Assembly: GCA_033763655.1 (NCBI GenBank)
Contig: JANRKD010000006.1
Location: forward strand, 1-64,000
Reading direction: 5' to 3'
DNA from: QFOX01 sp033763655
Lineage (GTDB): Bacteria; Pseudomonadota; Alphaproteobacteria; Rickettsiales; UBA3002
DNA length: 64,000 nt
Under the pieces are notes generated by a model. The model worked only from the letters and a program-made list of their open reading frames with translations, was not told the DNA's origin and searched no databases. Below, in pieces: positions 32,313 through 39,903 of this stretch. Each line of letters starts with the position of its first letter. The stretch's first letter is position 1. Position numbers and translations under genes: made by a program.

Positions 32313-34106
32313 CTAAAGCACCCGCAGCGCCGGGAACTTGATAATCACCACACTGGAACGGTCGGCGGTGGATTTCATTTCGAGCGTGCCCTGATGCAGC
32401 GCAATCAGCAGCCGCGCCATGGCTAAATCCAGCCCCTGCTTGCTGCGGGTGCTGTTCGCCAGCCCGTGATTGCCGGTGTAGGAAAAACTGAGCGATAATT
32501 CCTGCGCCTTGAGGCTGCTGGTGATGCGGATGGTGTCGGCGGTGGAAAGCTGCTGGCCGATAGCGTTGAGGATGCTGAGGATGAGCTGCTTGACGCGCAG
32601 TTCGTCGCCGCGCACATGCGGCAGGGTGTGGTTGATGTCGATCTGCGCCTCAATGCCCCCGCCCGTTTTTTCGCGGAAAATGCGGATGGTTTTCTGCAGG
32701 ACAAAACTGAGGTCGATGTCGCTTTCGTTGAGCGCAAGTAATCCCGTTTCAGCCCGGGAAATGGCCTTGATATCCTCGAGCATCGCCATCAGCTGGCCGG
32801 TCTGGTGATGGATGTCGGCGGCATGGGTGAGGTATTTCGGGTTGCCGATGGGGCCGAAATGCTGGTCTTTGAGTGTTTCAATCTGCTGCATGATGGATTC
32901 GACCGGTTCGGTCAGTTCCTGGCCGACATAGGCGAAAAAGTCGGCCTTTACCTGATTGGTAATCTGCGCCGCTTCCTTGATGCGGGTCAGCTCGGCATTT
33001 TTTATCCGCAGCTCGGCCTCGATCCGCCGCCGTTCGTTGATATAATCGTAGAGGCGCTGGATTTCATAGGCCAGTTGTTCGATTTCAAGTGGGCCGCGTG
33101 TTTTATTGCCATCGAAGCCTTCGCCACGGACGATAGTGGCCGTTTGCTCGGTCAGCGCAATTACTGGGTGGATGATGCGTTTTCTCACCGTCCACAACAC
33201 AAACAGCAGAAAGACGGCAATCACCAGCAGCTGAAACAGGCGCGGCATCAGCATTTTACGCAGGTCTTTGGCACTTTTTTCGGAGTCGATCCCAAGGAAA
33301 AGCACATAAGGATATTGGCTCGAACGCTCGAAGTAGGAATAAATCTGGTGGCGATTGAAGAGCGAGGCTTTGGAGTAATTGCCAATGCTGGTGTTCTCAA
33401 AATTCATTTTCGCGAGGCGGCGAACATCGAAATTATTGTTGAAAAATTCGATGGAGGCGGGGGTCTGCGTCAGCAGGGTGAGCGACAGGTTGGTAATGGC
33501 GAAATGGATGCTACTATCTTTAATCGAACGGCTGATGTTGTTGCTCAGCGTTTCGGTATCGAGCGCGACGATGACCGTGCCGAGATAAGTGCCGTTTTTA
33601 TCGGTCAGGCCAAGGCTCAGTGGTAAAACCCAGCTCTGCGACAAGCGGCCCTCGATGGGGCGACCGATATGCATTTTCCACGGTTCGGCGATGGATTTCT
33701 TGACGTAATCGCGGTCGGAGACATCAATCGGTTTGTCCAGCACGCCGAGGTTATTGCTCACCGTAATCATCTGCTCTTTGTTCACCCACGAGAAGATGCC
33801 GCGCCGGGGCCCTTCCGTTTTGGCGAAGGAGAACAGCAGCTGTGCGATATTGCCCGAATTGTCGCTGGTGGCCTGAATCTGGCGGCCAATGGATTCGAGG
33901 ATGTAAGCAGCGTTCTCGATCTCGACAATTAGCCCGCGATCGAGGCGCAGCGCCTCACGCTCCATCTGCTTGCTGACCTCTTTTTCGTAGTTGCCGTAGG
34001 TTTCAAACGTCACCCAGACCGAGGCCAGCACCAGAATAAAGATGATGAATACCGACAGCAGGGCGAAGTCGCGGCTTAAGGAAGGTTGTGTGCGGGTGTG
34101 GGTCAT
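32313..34106 (-). CDS. Histidine-kinase-like sensor without phosphoacceptor His
   Basis: 597-residue membrane sensor. TM1 at about 13-35 (ALLSVFIIFILVLASVWV), a large periplasmic dCACHE-like domain (about 40-285, YILESIGRQI, VSDRDYVKKS, LPLSLGLTDKNG), TM2 (about 290-312), HAMP, then a coiled coil into the dimerisation helix. The H-box that normally reads SHELRTPL is GQELTEPV here: Gln396 (codon CAG at 32919-32921, minus strand) replaces His. The ATPase-like domain keeps an N box (DELRVKQLILSILNAIGQ), but the G1 DxGxG motif is not found (SFSYTGNHGLA). It is therefore likely a pseudokinase scaffold or ligand-gated partner. Intact apart from these substitutions, with no frameshift. Confidence 0.85.
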   Translation of the reverse strand: MTHTRTQPSLSRDFALLSVFIIFILVLASVWVTFETYGNYEKEVSKQMEREALRLDRGLIVEIENAAYILESIGRQIQATSDNSGNIAQLLFSFAKTEGPRRGIFSWVNKEQMITVSNNLGVLDKPIDVSDRDYVKKSIAEPWKMHIGRPIEGRLSQSWVLPLSLGLTDKNGTYLGTVIVALDTETLSNNISRSIKDSSIHFAITNLSLTLLTQTPASIEFFNNNFDVRRLAKMNFENTSIGNYSKASLFNRHQIYSYFERSSQYPYVLFLGIDSEKSAKDLRKMLMPRLFQLLVIAVFLLFVLWTVRKRIIHPVIALTEQTATIVRGEGFDGNKTRGPLEIEQLAYEIQRLYDYINERRRIEAELRIKNAELTRIKEAAQITNQVKADFFAYVGQELTEPVESIMQQIETLKDQHFGPIGNPKYLTHAADIHHQTGQLMAMLEDIKAISRAETGLLALNESDIDLSFVLQKTIRIFREKTGGGIEAQIDINHTLPHVRGDELRVKQLILSILNAIGQQLSTADTIRITSSLKAQELSLSFSYTGNHGLANSTRSKQGLDLAMARLLIALHQGTLEMKSTADRSSVVIIKFPALRVL

Positions 34107-34142
34107 CCCTTCCTTTATACGCAGAAATTACAGCGCACGCAA

Positions 34143-35162
34143 TCAGGCGGTGAGTTCAGCGGTCGCAGCGGGCGCAAAAAGGCGCTCGTGATGCGACGCC
34201 TGTGTCACATGATGGCGCGGGGCTGCGCTGCGTTCGTCGCCGGTTTGTGGCCCGCGCGCTTCCTCCTGCGTGGTGGCGGCGGGCTGCGGCGAAGAATCGG
34301 CGAGAACGGGCGGCGCCTCCTGCCCGGATTGCTTAGGTTTGTGCGTGTGTACCCGTGCCATCACGCGGCTCAGAAGGTAAAGGCCGGCGGTGGTGACGCC
34401 GGTATAAAATGCCTCAAAATAGACCGTTTTCACAAAATACGGGAAATGCACCTTGCCAAATACTCTTTCGATACCTGCCTTGAGTTTTGGCATGGTTTTT
34501 TCAATCTGCGCGCCGCGTATTTCGCCCGGAGTGTTGAAAAGCTTATCGTTGAGGATTTTGCCACCGATTTCGTTCTTGCTGAGAAACACGGCGGTCGGAA
34601 CAACGATGAGGCTTGAAAGGAAGCGCCCTTCGAGGACGCTGCGCCAACTTTGCTTTGGTTCGGCCTCGTAGGCGGCATCGTCATTCGGACGAGTGCCGAG
34701 CGTTGTATCAATTGCTTTGGCGATTTTTTCGCGGCGGTCCTCGAGCAGTTTCACGAAAGGGGCGATAAAGGTGCCATCGAAGAACGAGAAAAACACCATG
34801 CGCGCCATGCTGGCGTTTTTGTGCGACCAGCCTCGACCCTCAAGGAATGCATCGACCTTTTTGCCGCGGCTCTGGAATAGGTCGCCGATTTTTTTTCGCC
34901 AACTGCCAAGCTCTTTGCCGCTGGCGGGCTTCGGCCAGCCATGCTCGGTCAGGTAGGTGGCGCCGACGGAAATAAAGAAAACGCCGAGATAATTGGTGAA
35001 CGGATAAATAATCGCATCCACCAGCCACAACCCTGCTGTGCGCTTGGGCTTTTTCGGCGCAGCGGCGGCGAGCGCATTTTCTCCTGCCAGAGGTACGCTT
35101 TTGGGCAAAGCGACATCCGGTTGCAGGTTCTCTGCTGGTTTATCTGTGGTTTCCTGGCGCAC
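34143..35162 (-). CDS. Hypothetical multi-segment membrane protein
   Basis: 339 residues from a GTG at 35162 with GGAG 4 nt upstream. No family recognised. Hydrophobic segments: about 46-72 (LWLVDAIIYPFTNYLGVFFIS), 119-141 (MVFFSFFDGTFIAPFV), 183-196 (SSLIVVPTAVFL) and 248-264 (AFYTGVTTAGLYLL). The segments between them are basic. N- and C-termini are Pro/Ala/Gln-rich low complexity. Divergent from the gene at 35461, sharing a 298-bp intergenic region; the shared composition suggests the two belong together. Confidence 0.7.
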   Translation of the reverse strand: MRQETTDKPAENLQPDVALPKSVPLAGENALAAAAPKKPKRTAGLWLVDAIIYPFTNYLGVFFISVGATYLTEHGWPKPASGKELGSWRKKIGDLFQSRGKKVDAFLEGRGWSHKNASMARMVFFSFFDGTFIAPFVKLLEDRREKIAKAIDTTLGTRPNDDAAYEAEPKQSWRSVLEGRFLSSLIVVPTAVFLSKNEIGGKILNDKLFNTPGEIRGAQIEKTMPKLKAGIERVFGKVHFPYFVKTVYFEAFYTGVTTAGLYLLSRVMARVHTHKPKQSGQEAPPVLADSSPQPAATTQEEARGPQTGDERSAAPRHHVTQASHHERLFAPAATAELTA

Positions 35163-35460
35163 AGCACTCCTTCATGATTCAACATGTAGTCTAACACGGC
35201 CGGGGTCGAAGAAATGTGAAGCTTTTATGAAGGTTGCGGTGCAGCATAGCCTTTTTTCGTTGCGTTTGCCTGCGTTTCCCACCGAAGAATACGTAAGCAA
35301 TGGGGTATGTGAAGCGGTGTCGCTGCCTGTTCTGTGTGCCGACGCGGCAGCATCGCGGGAAGGTGACGGTGGCCGCCGCAAGGTTTCACACAACTGTCAC
35401 ACACGAAATCGCTGCGTCGGGCTATCATGCGAGATGAACCATTCTCTCTTGGAGGTAACA

Positions 35461-36492
35461 ATGAGCACCACCAACCCGGCACCCCAAACGGCAGAAGCCC
35501 AGGCACCCACGGCAGCGGTGGATGCACCTGCAGCGGCGGAAAACCCGGCTGTTGCGGAAGCGGCAAGCGCACCCCTTCCCCCCGAGCCTGCCGCCCTCGA
35601 TGCCGCTGCTGCGCGTGTTGATGTAAAACCACCGGAAGCCGGTATAGCCTCGGAAAGCGCCGCCATCCTGCCTGCACCGACGATGAAACTGCCCGAACCA
35701 CCGCAAAGCGTTGCGACGGCGCCCGAACATTCCTCCCCCGCACAAGCGGTGGCAGGCGGCCTCATTATCATGCCCGCCGTGCTGGCTGAGGCGGAGAAGC
35801 ATCTGGCAGCGTATATTGGCAAAGCGATTTCCCCTCAGCTTGAACCCGGCCTGATGTTAAGCCTGCAAAGTCTGCCCGATAAAGGCGCAACCAACCTCGT
35901 GCTCGCGTTTACGGGTGAGATGGTGGCGGCCAATGCGTCGCTGCTGGGCGAGGAAGTGGTGGCTGCACTCCGTAACGCGCCGCAGATGAAAGACCTTCTT
36001 GCCCATCAGCATACGCCGCAGGTGCGCTTGCATGAAGGCAGGCTCGAAGTGACTATTCCCCATCTGAGCACGGCGCAGTATGCCCATCTCGTTCAGGCCC
36101 TCGCCGGCGGAATTGCTGCGCCGGAAGCCGAAAAAAATCATACCTGCACTGGCGCAGGCTGCCCGCAGTGCGGTGCCACGAAGGATGCCGCGCCGCCCGC
36201 CGACGCCCCGGCAGGAGCCACGCCGGATACGGCGCAACAGCCCGCGCCTGCGGTCGCGGAAGCCGCCACTGCGCCCGCCATCGCCGCAGAAGTGCTTCAG
36301 CCCCCGGTGGCGGCTGCACCCGCCGTCGCGGCGGAAACGGCCACATCGCCATTGGTTGAGCAGCCCGCGGCATCCACCGTCGTGCCGGAGCTGGCCGCTG
36401 CGCCCGCCGCCGTGCCGAGCACTTTGGTGGAAACACCTGCGGCGAATGAGCACACCATGCAGCCTGCAAAAGCGGCGGGGATTGCGAGCTAG
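35461..36492 (+). CDS. Hypothetical Ala/Pro-rich protein
   Basis: 343 residues; the start is fixed by TTGGAGG 5 nt upstream of the ATG. The N-terminal 100 and C-terminal 100 residues are Ala/Pro/Glu low complexity, with no signal peptide. A conserved-looking core spans about 100-225 (GGLIIMPAVLAEAEKHLAAYIG, LEVTIPHLSTAQYAHLVQAL), followed by a CxGxGCxxCG mini-motif (about 229-238, CTGAGCPQCG) that could bind a metal or form disulfides. Its stop codon overlaps the GTG start of the M48 peptidase gene by one base, so they are translationally coupled. Confidence 0.7.
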   Translation: MSTTNPAPQTAEAQAPTAAVDAPAAAENPAVAEAASAPLPPEPAALDAAAARVDVKPPEAGIASESAAILPAPTMKLPEPPQSVATAPEHSSPAQAVAGGLIIMPAVLAEAEKHLAAYIGKAISPQLEPGLMLSLQSLPDKGATNLVLAFTGEMVAANASLLGEEVVAALRNAPQMKDLLAHQHTPQVRLHEGRLEVTIPHLSTAQYAHLVQALAGGIAAPEAEKNHTCTGAGCPQCGATKDAAPPADAPAGATPDTAQQPAPAVAEAATAPAIAAEVLQPPVAAAPAVAAETATSPLVEQPAASTVVPELAAAPAAVPSTLVETPAANEHTMQPAKAAGIAS

Positions 36493-37553
36493 TGTCGCTC
36501 GCTCCGAACAGTTCGCTCTTTATGTTGAAGGCGCAAGGAGCGCTGGCATCGGTGCGCGAGCGTATACAGATGCTGTTCGGCTATACGGATTTTTCGCCCG
36601 AGGAGGCACTGGCAGCTTCGCCCAATATCGACCCGCGCTTCATCGCCCAAGCGCCGATGAGCAACGCCAATATTGATGTGCATGTGCTTGGCCAGCTCGG
36701 AAGTATTGGCCTCAAGCGCGGCAAGGAAATTACCGCTACGAGCCATCCCGAGCTGTACCATGCCTGGGCAACGATGAGCGCGCGGGCAGGGCTTACGCCG
36801 CCGCCACAATTGATTCTTGCCGAGAGCAAAACCATCAACGCGCTGACCCTCTCGCCGCAGGAAGTGGCAGTGACAACCGGGCTGCTCAAGCTGCTCAACC
36901 TGCGGGAAGTCGCCGCTGTCCTTGGCCACGAATTGGGGCATGGCAGCAGCAATCACACTACGCCACGGGTGGCTGCAAGTGCAATATTCGGCGGGGCAGG
37001 TCTCGTGCTGGGCGATCACTTTGCTTATTATGGAGGGCTTGGGCAGCACCTCAAAGCGGATGTGGCCAATCCCAGTTTCCTGCGCCGCGCGGCATTGGGA
37101 TTGTTTGGCAATGGCAAGGCGCCGCTATCGTTCCTTGGTAGCGCGGCTTCGGTCACGGCGGGCGGCGCGCTCGGGATGATGGTGGCCAATCAGGTTTCCG
37201 TGCGCCCGACCGAGCTGGATGCTGACCGCAAAGGCGCACTGATTTCAGGCGACCCCGAAGGGCTGATTTCAGCACTCAGTAAGTTGGATCGTAACCGGAA
37301 ATCAAGCCCCATCCGTAATTTCTTCTCCTATCTGCAATCCGGCTATCCCTCGATGGAAACGCGCATCCGCCGCCTGCGTGAGCTGGAACAGCACATGCCG
37401 GCGGAATCACCCGCCGCGCCGATGGAGGCCGTTGCCCCTGTACCCGTTGCGCAGGCCGAGGCGGCGATGGTGATGCCAACCACCGAAATCCGCAATGCCG
37501 TGCAAGCCGAACGCGTGGGCACGCCTGTCGCCCCGGCGCTCGCGAACGTCTAG
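36492..37553 (+). CDS. M48 family zinc metallopeptidase
   Basis: 353 residues with the HEXXH zinc site (GHELGHG, His146, Glu147, His150) and a downstream third-ligand region ELDADRKGAL, as in HtpX/Oma1-type M48 enzymes. Upstream, PQLILAESKTINALTL is the usual substrate-strand region. Two hydrophobic stretches (AIFGGAGLVLGDHFAYYGG and SVTAGGALGMMVANQ) lie between HEXXH and the third ligand, suggesting an integral or closely membrane-associated protease. The C-terminal 50 residues are Ala/Pro-rich like its operon partner. The GTG at 36492 overlaps the upstream stop; the ATG at 36522 is an alternative. Confidence 0.85.
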   Translation: MSLAPNSSLFMLKAQGALASVRERIQMLFGYTDFSPEEALAASPNIDPRFIAQAPMSNANIDVHVLGQLGSIGLKRGKEITATSHPELYHAWATMSARAGLTPPPQLILAESKTINALTLSPQEVAVTTGLLKLLNLREVAAVLGHELGHGSSNHTTPRVAASAIFGGAGLVLGDHFAYYGGLGQHLKADVANPSFLRRAALGLFGNGKAPLSFLGSAASVTAGGALGMMVANQVSVRPTELDADRKGALISGDPEGLISALSKLDRNRKSSPIRNFFSYLQSGYPSMETRIRRLRELEQHMPAESPAAPMEAVAPVPVAQAEAAMVMPTTEIRNAVQAERVGTPVAPALANV

Positions 37554-37586
37554 ACATTTTCCGCATCTTTTGCTAAACCGCCGCGC

Positions 37587-38357
37587 ATGCACAGCGAAAC
37601 CGTCACCGTCAGCACCTTTTACAGCTTCGTAACGCTGGATGCGCCGCAGCACCTGCGCGCGCCGATTCTCGAACGCATGCGCGCGTTGGGCATCCGGGGC
37701 ACGATTACGCTGGCGGGTGAGGGTATCAATGCCACGGTTTCGGGCGCGGGCGAGGCGATCGAGGCGCTGATGGAGTTCCTGAAAACGCAATTCGCCTTCA
37801 CCACCCCGACCTTCCGCGAGAGCTATTTTTCAGCGCAGCCGTTCAAACGCAGCAAGGTAAAGGTCAAGCGCGAGCTGATTTCCATCGGTGTGCCGACCTT
37901 TCCGGCGCAATGTGTGGGGCATTATGTCGCCCCGGCGGATTGGAACGCGCTCATCACCGCGCCGGATGTGGTGACGATTGACACCCGCAACGATTACGAA
38001 TTCACCATCGGGCATTTCGCCGGAGCGGTCAACCCCGCCACCCGCAACTTTAAGCAGATGGTGGCGTGGACGCAGGCGCATCTGCTGCCAGAGCTTTTGG
38101 CCAGTCAGCGCGGTGAGTGTGCAGCGCCACGCATTGCGATGTATTGCACGGGTGGCATACGCTGCGAAAAATACTCCTCCTACCTGGTCGCGCTGGGCTT
38201 CCCGCATGTCTATCATCTGCATGGCGGCATCCTTGCCTATCTCGAACAGGTTCCCCCGGCGCAATCGCTCTGGCGCGGCGGCTGCTTCGTGTTCGACGAG
38301 CGCACGAGCGTCGGCCACGGGCTGCTGCCGGTGCCCGCCATGCCGCTGGCCGCCTGA
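37587..38357 (+). CDS. trhO: tRNA uridine(34) hydroxylase TrhO
   Basis: 256 residues, rhodanese-domain protein (YceA) that hydroxylates U34 of certain tRNAs to ho5U. N-terminal domain FYSFVTLDAPQHLRAPILERM with GTITLAGEGINATVSG; rhodanese domain TIDTRNDYEFTIGHFAGAVNP with the catalytic cysteine in MYCTGGIRCEKYSSYL. Normal core length, lacking the long C-terminal region of some relatives. yacG starts 2 bp after the stop. Confidence 0.93.
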   Translation: MHSETVTVSTFYSFVTLDAPQHLRAPILERMRALGIRGTITLAGEGINATVSGAGEAIEALMEFLKTQFAFTTPTFRESYFSAQPFKRSKVKVKRELISIGVPTFPAQCVGHYVAPADWNALITAPDVVTIDTRNDYEFTIGHFAGAVNPATRNFKQMVAWTQAHLLPELLASQRGECAAPRIAMYCTGGIRCEKYSSYLVALGFPHVYHLHGGILAYLEQVPPAQSLWRGGCFVFDERTSVGHGLLPVPAMPLAA

Positions 38358-38358
38358 G

Positions 38359-38538
38359 ATGGCCGCCTGTCCGATTTGCCAGAAACCGGCGACATCTGCG
38401 GAAAAACCCTTCTGTTCCGCCCGCTGCCGCGCGGTGGATCTGAACAAATGGTTCACCGGCAGCTACGCCGTCGCTGCGGTTGAGCTGGACGATGTGGATG
38501 ATGCGGGAGACACCCACCCCGAAGCTACGGAGAAGTAG
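38359..38538 (+). CDS. yacG: DNA gyrase inhibitor YacG
   Basis: 59-residue zinc protein with the C4 site CPICQKPA and FCSARCRAVDLNKWF, both diagnostic for YacG. The ATG starts 2 bp after the trhO stop (TGAGATG), so translation is coupled. Family members bind GyrB and inhibit gyrase in vitro. The acidic tail DDVDDAGDTHPEATE is typical. Confidence 0.93.
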   Translation: MAACPICQKPATSAEKPFCSARCRAVDLNKWFTGSYAVAAVELDDVDDAGDTHPEATEK

Positions 38539-38541
38539 CAC

Positions 38542-38853
38542 CTAGGCTGATAAATGCGCCAATGCTTGCTCAATTGCCTTGGGATTGGTGGCAATGACGG
38601 ACAGAAGAATGCGTGTCGAACGCTCCGGCGTTCTGCGCCCTTGCTCCCAATCCTTTAGTGCGCTGAGTGCAAACCCAAAATGGTCGGCGAATTCCTTCTG
38701 GTTATAACCAAGATGTTTGCGGATGGATGCAACATCAACCTCATCGGGCGGCGTTACCTTACGCGTCGGCAGGGCAAGCTTGCCCCGACGGTGCGCGGCC
38801 ATCTCGCGGGCGGCCTGGATTAAGTCATGTTCTGGTGTGCGTGCTTTAGGCAT
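38542..38853 (-). CDS. XRE-family antitoxin (HigA-like)
   Basis: 103 residues. The C-terminal two thirds form a helix-turn-helix (VASIRKHLGYNQKEFADHFGFALSALKDWEQGRRTP). The N-terminal part is basic and flexible, as in antitoxins of the HigA2/MqsA type. The ATG at 38853 is preferred because AAAGGAGG lies 5 nt upstream; a GTG two codons earlier is possible. It overlaps the end of the toxin gene by 8 bp, in the toxin-first order usual for higBA. Convergent with yacG (3 bp apart). Confidence 0.85.
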   Translation of the reverse strand: MPKARTPEHDLIQAAREMAAHRRGKLALPTRKVTPPDEVDVASIRKHLGYNQKEFADHFGFALSALKDWEQGRRTPERSTRILLSVIATNPKAIEQALAHLSA

Positions 38854-39193
38854 GGTCACCTCCTTTGAGTTCTTTAATAATTCCTTTCAGCACCTTCTTT
38901 TCTGCATCTGAAAGGTTTTCTTTTTCGTTCTTGGCATAAATATCGAGGAGATAAACCGCCTCTTCATTGAGCCAGAAATAATACATGATCCGCACCCCGC
39001 CGCTTTTGCCAGCATTCCCTCTGGCAGCTCTGGCTTTGCGGATACCGCCTGTTCCTGAAACCACCGGCCATTTTTCAGGGGCTGCGGCGATTTCATTCTC
39101 TGCAACCAACGTCTCCGCGCCACTCAACAGCTTGGCGGCTTTACGTTCGTAAATGCGGGTGCGCACAATTTCCACGCCCCAATGGTACGGCAT
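38846..39193 (-). CDS. RelE/HigB-like toxin
   Basis: 115 residues, RelE-superfamily mRNA interferase fold: TRIYERKAAKLLSGAETLVAENEIAAAPE, then a basic region IRKARAARGNAGKSGGVRIMYYF, then VYLLDIYAKNEKENLSDAEKK and a C-terminal helix. This matches the HigB2 subfamily that acts on translated mRNA. The start is the ATG at 39193 (MPYHWGVEIVRTR). The open frame continues upstream into repeat sequence with no better start. Confidence 0.82.
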   Translation of the reverse strand: MPYHWGVEIVRTRIYERKAAKLLSGAETLVAENEIAAAPEKWPVVSGTGGIRKARAARGNAGKSGGVRIMYYFWLNEEAVYLLDIYAKNEKENLSDAEKKVLKGIIKELKGGDHA

Positions 39194-39543
39194 TGCCGCC
39201 CTAAAGTCAAGGCCCTCTAACCCAAAGCGTAGGGACACAATGAAATCATCGTGTCCCTTTTTTGTGATGGATGCTGAAACAAGTTTGGCATGACAGAGGG
39301 TGAGGGTAGGCGCTTGGGGCTGCACGACACATGGCGAGGGTAGGCGCTGTCGGCTCTGGGGCTGTTTCCTTCACCCCGACCCTCTCTCGCGGGCGGGGGA
39401 GGCAAAGGCGGCGGCCTCGCGCACCGCTTCCCTCGCGCCGCTTGATTCTAACCGCTCCCTTATTGCGTTTTACTTAAAAACCGCGCTTGCAACCGCGTAA
39501 CGCTTTGGCTATAGCACTGCTTCTTCACGCGTGCGCGTCGTGT
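39194..39543. other. Repeat-containing gap before tRNA-Phe
   Basis: No gene is supported. Around 39266-39300 the pair GATGCTGAAACAAGTTTGG and GCATGACAGAGGGTGAGG resembles the dispersed fragments at 592 and 12478. Around 39370-39400 the CCCGACCCTCTCTCGCGGGC segment resembles those at 12545 and 27645. The last 100 bp are AT-richer and probably carry the tRNA promoter. Confidence 0.5.
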
Positions 39544-39619
39544 GGCCAGATAGCTCAGCTGGTAGAGCAGGGGATTGAAAATCCCCGTGTCGGCGGTTCG
39601 ATCCCGTCTCTGGCCACCA
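39544..39619 (+). tRNA. tRNA-Phe (anticodon GAA)
   Basis: Acceptor GGCCAGA pairs with TCTGGCC. Anticodon loop TTGAAAA (GAA), T arm GCGGTTCGATCCCGT, CCA encoded. Confidence 0.96.
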
Positions 39620-39640
39620 TCCGCCCTCGCGGTTTGCCGT

Positions 39641-39718
39641 GGCGAATGTAGCTCAACTGGTTAGAGCGCCGGTTTGTGGTACCGGAGGTTGCGGGTTCGA
39701 CCCCCGTCATTCGCCCCA
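39641..39718 (+). tRNA. tRNA-His (anticodon GTG)
   Basis: The encoded G-1 (39641) pairs with C73; acceptor GCGAATG pairs with CATTCGC. Anticodon loop TTGTGGT (GTG), T arm GCGGGTTCGACCCCCGT, CCA at 39716-39718. The encoded G-1:C73 pair is the standard bacterial identity element. Confidence 0.95.
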
Positions 39719-39881
39719 CGCCACCCTATCGAGATTCTCACCCGCAACTGGTTTTGCTGGTGCAGCACCCCTGCAAGCAGGCCTCTGCACGTGGGTTCGA
39801 CCCCCGTCATTCGCCCCAGCGCTTTGCTTGTGCCGCTCACCCGCAACTGGTTTTTACTGGTGCAGCACCCCTGCAAGCAGG
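39693..39881 (+). repeat. Tandem duplication of tRNA-His 3' end and downstream segment
   Basis: The 26-bp tRNA-His 3' end (GGGTTCGACCCCCGTCATTC onward) recurs at 39793-39818, exactly 100 bp downstream. A second shared block (CTCACCCGCAACTGG... to CCCTGCAAGCAGG) lies at 39737-39781 and again at about 39836-39881. The 17-bp spacers between blocks differ. The second tRNA fragment lacks the 5' half and cannot be functional. Confidence 0.9.
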
Positions 39882-39903
39882 AAGCTGCCTGCGAGATTGC
39901 GGA

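Noticed and set aside
36168..36359. Overlapping alternative frames inside the Ala/Pro-rich gene
   Set aside because: The low-complexity GC-rich codons keep all frames open; only the frame with the TTGGAGG site and coupling to the protease is credible.
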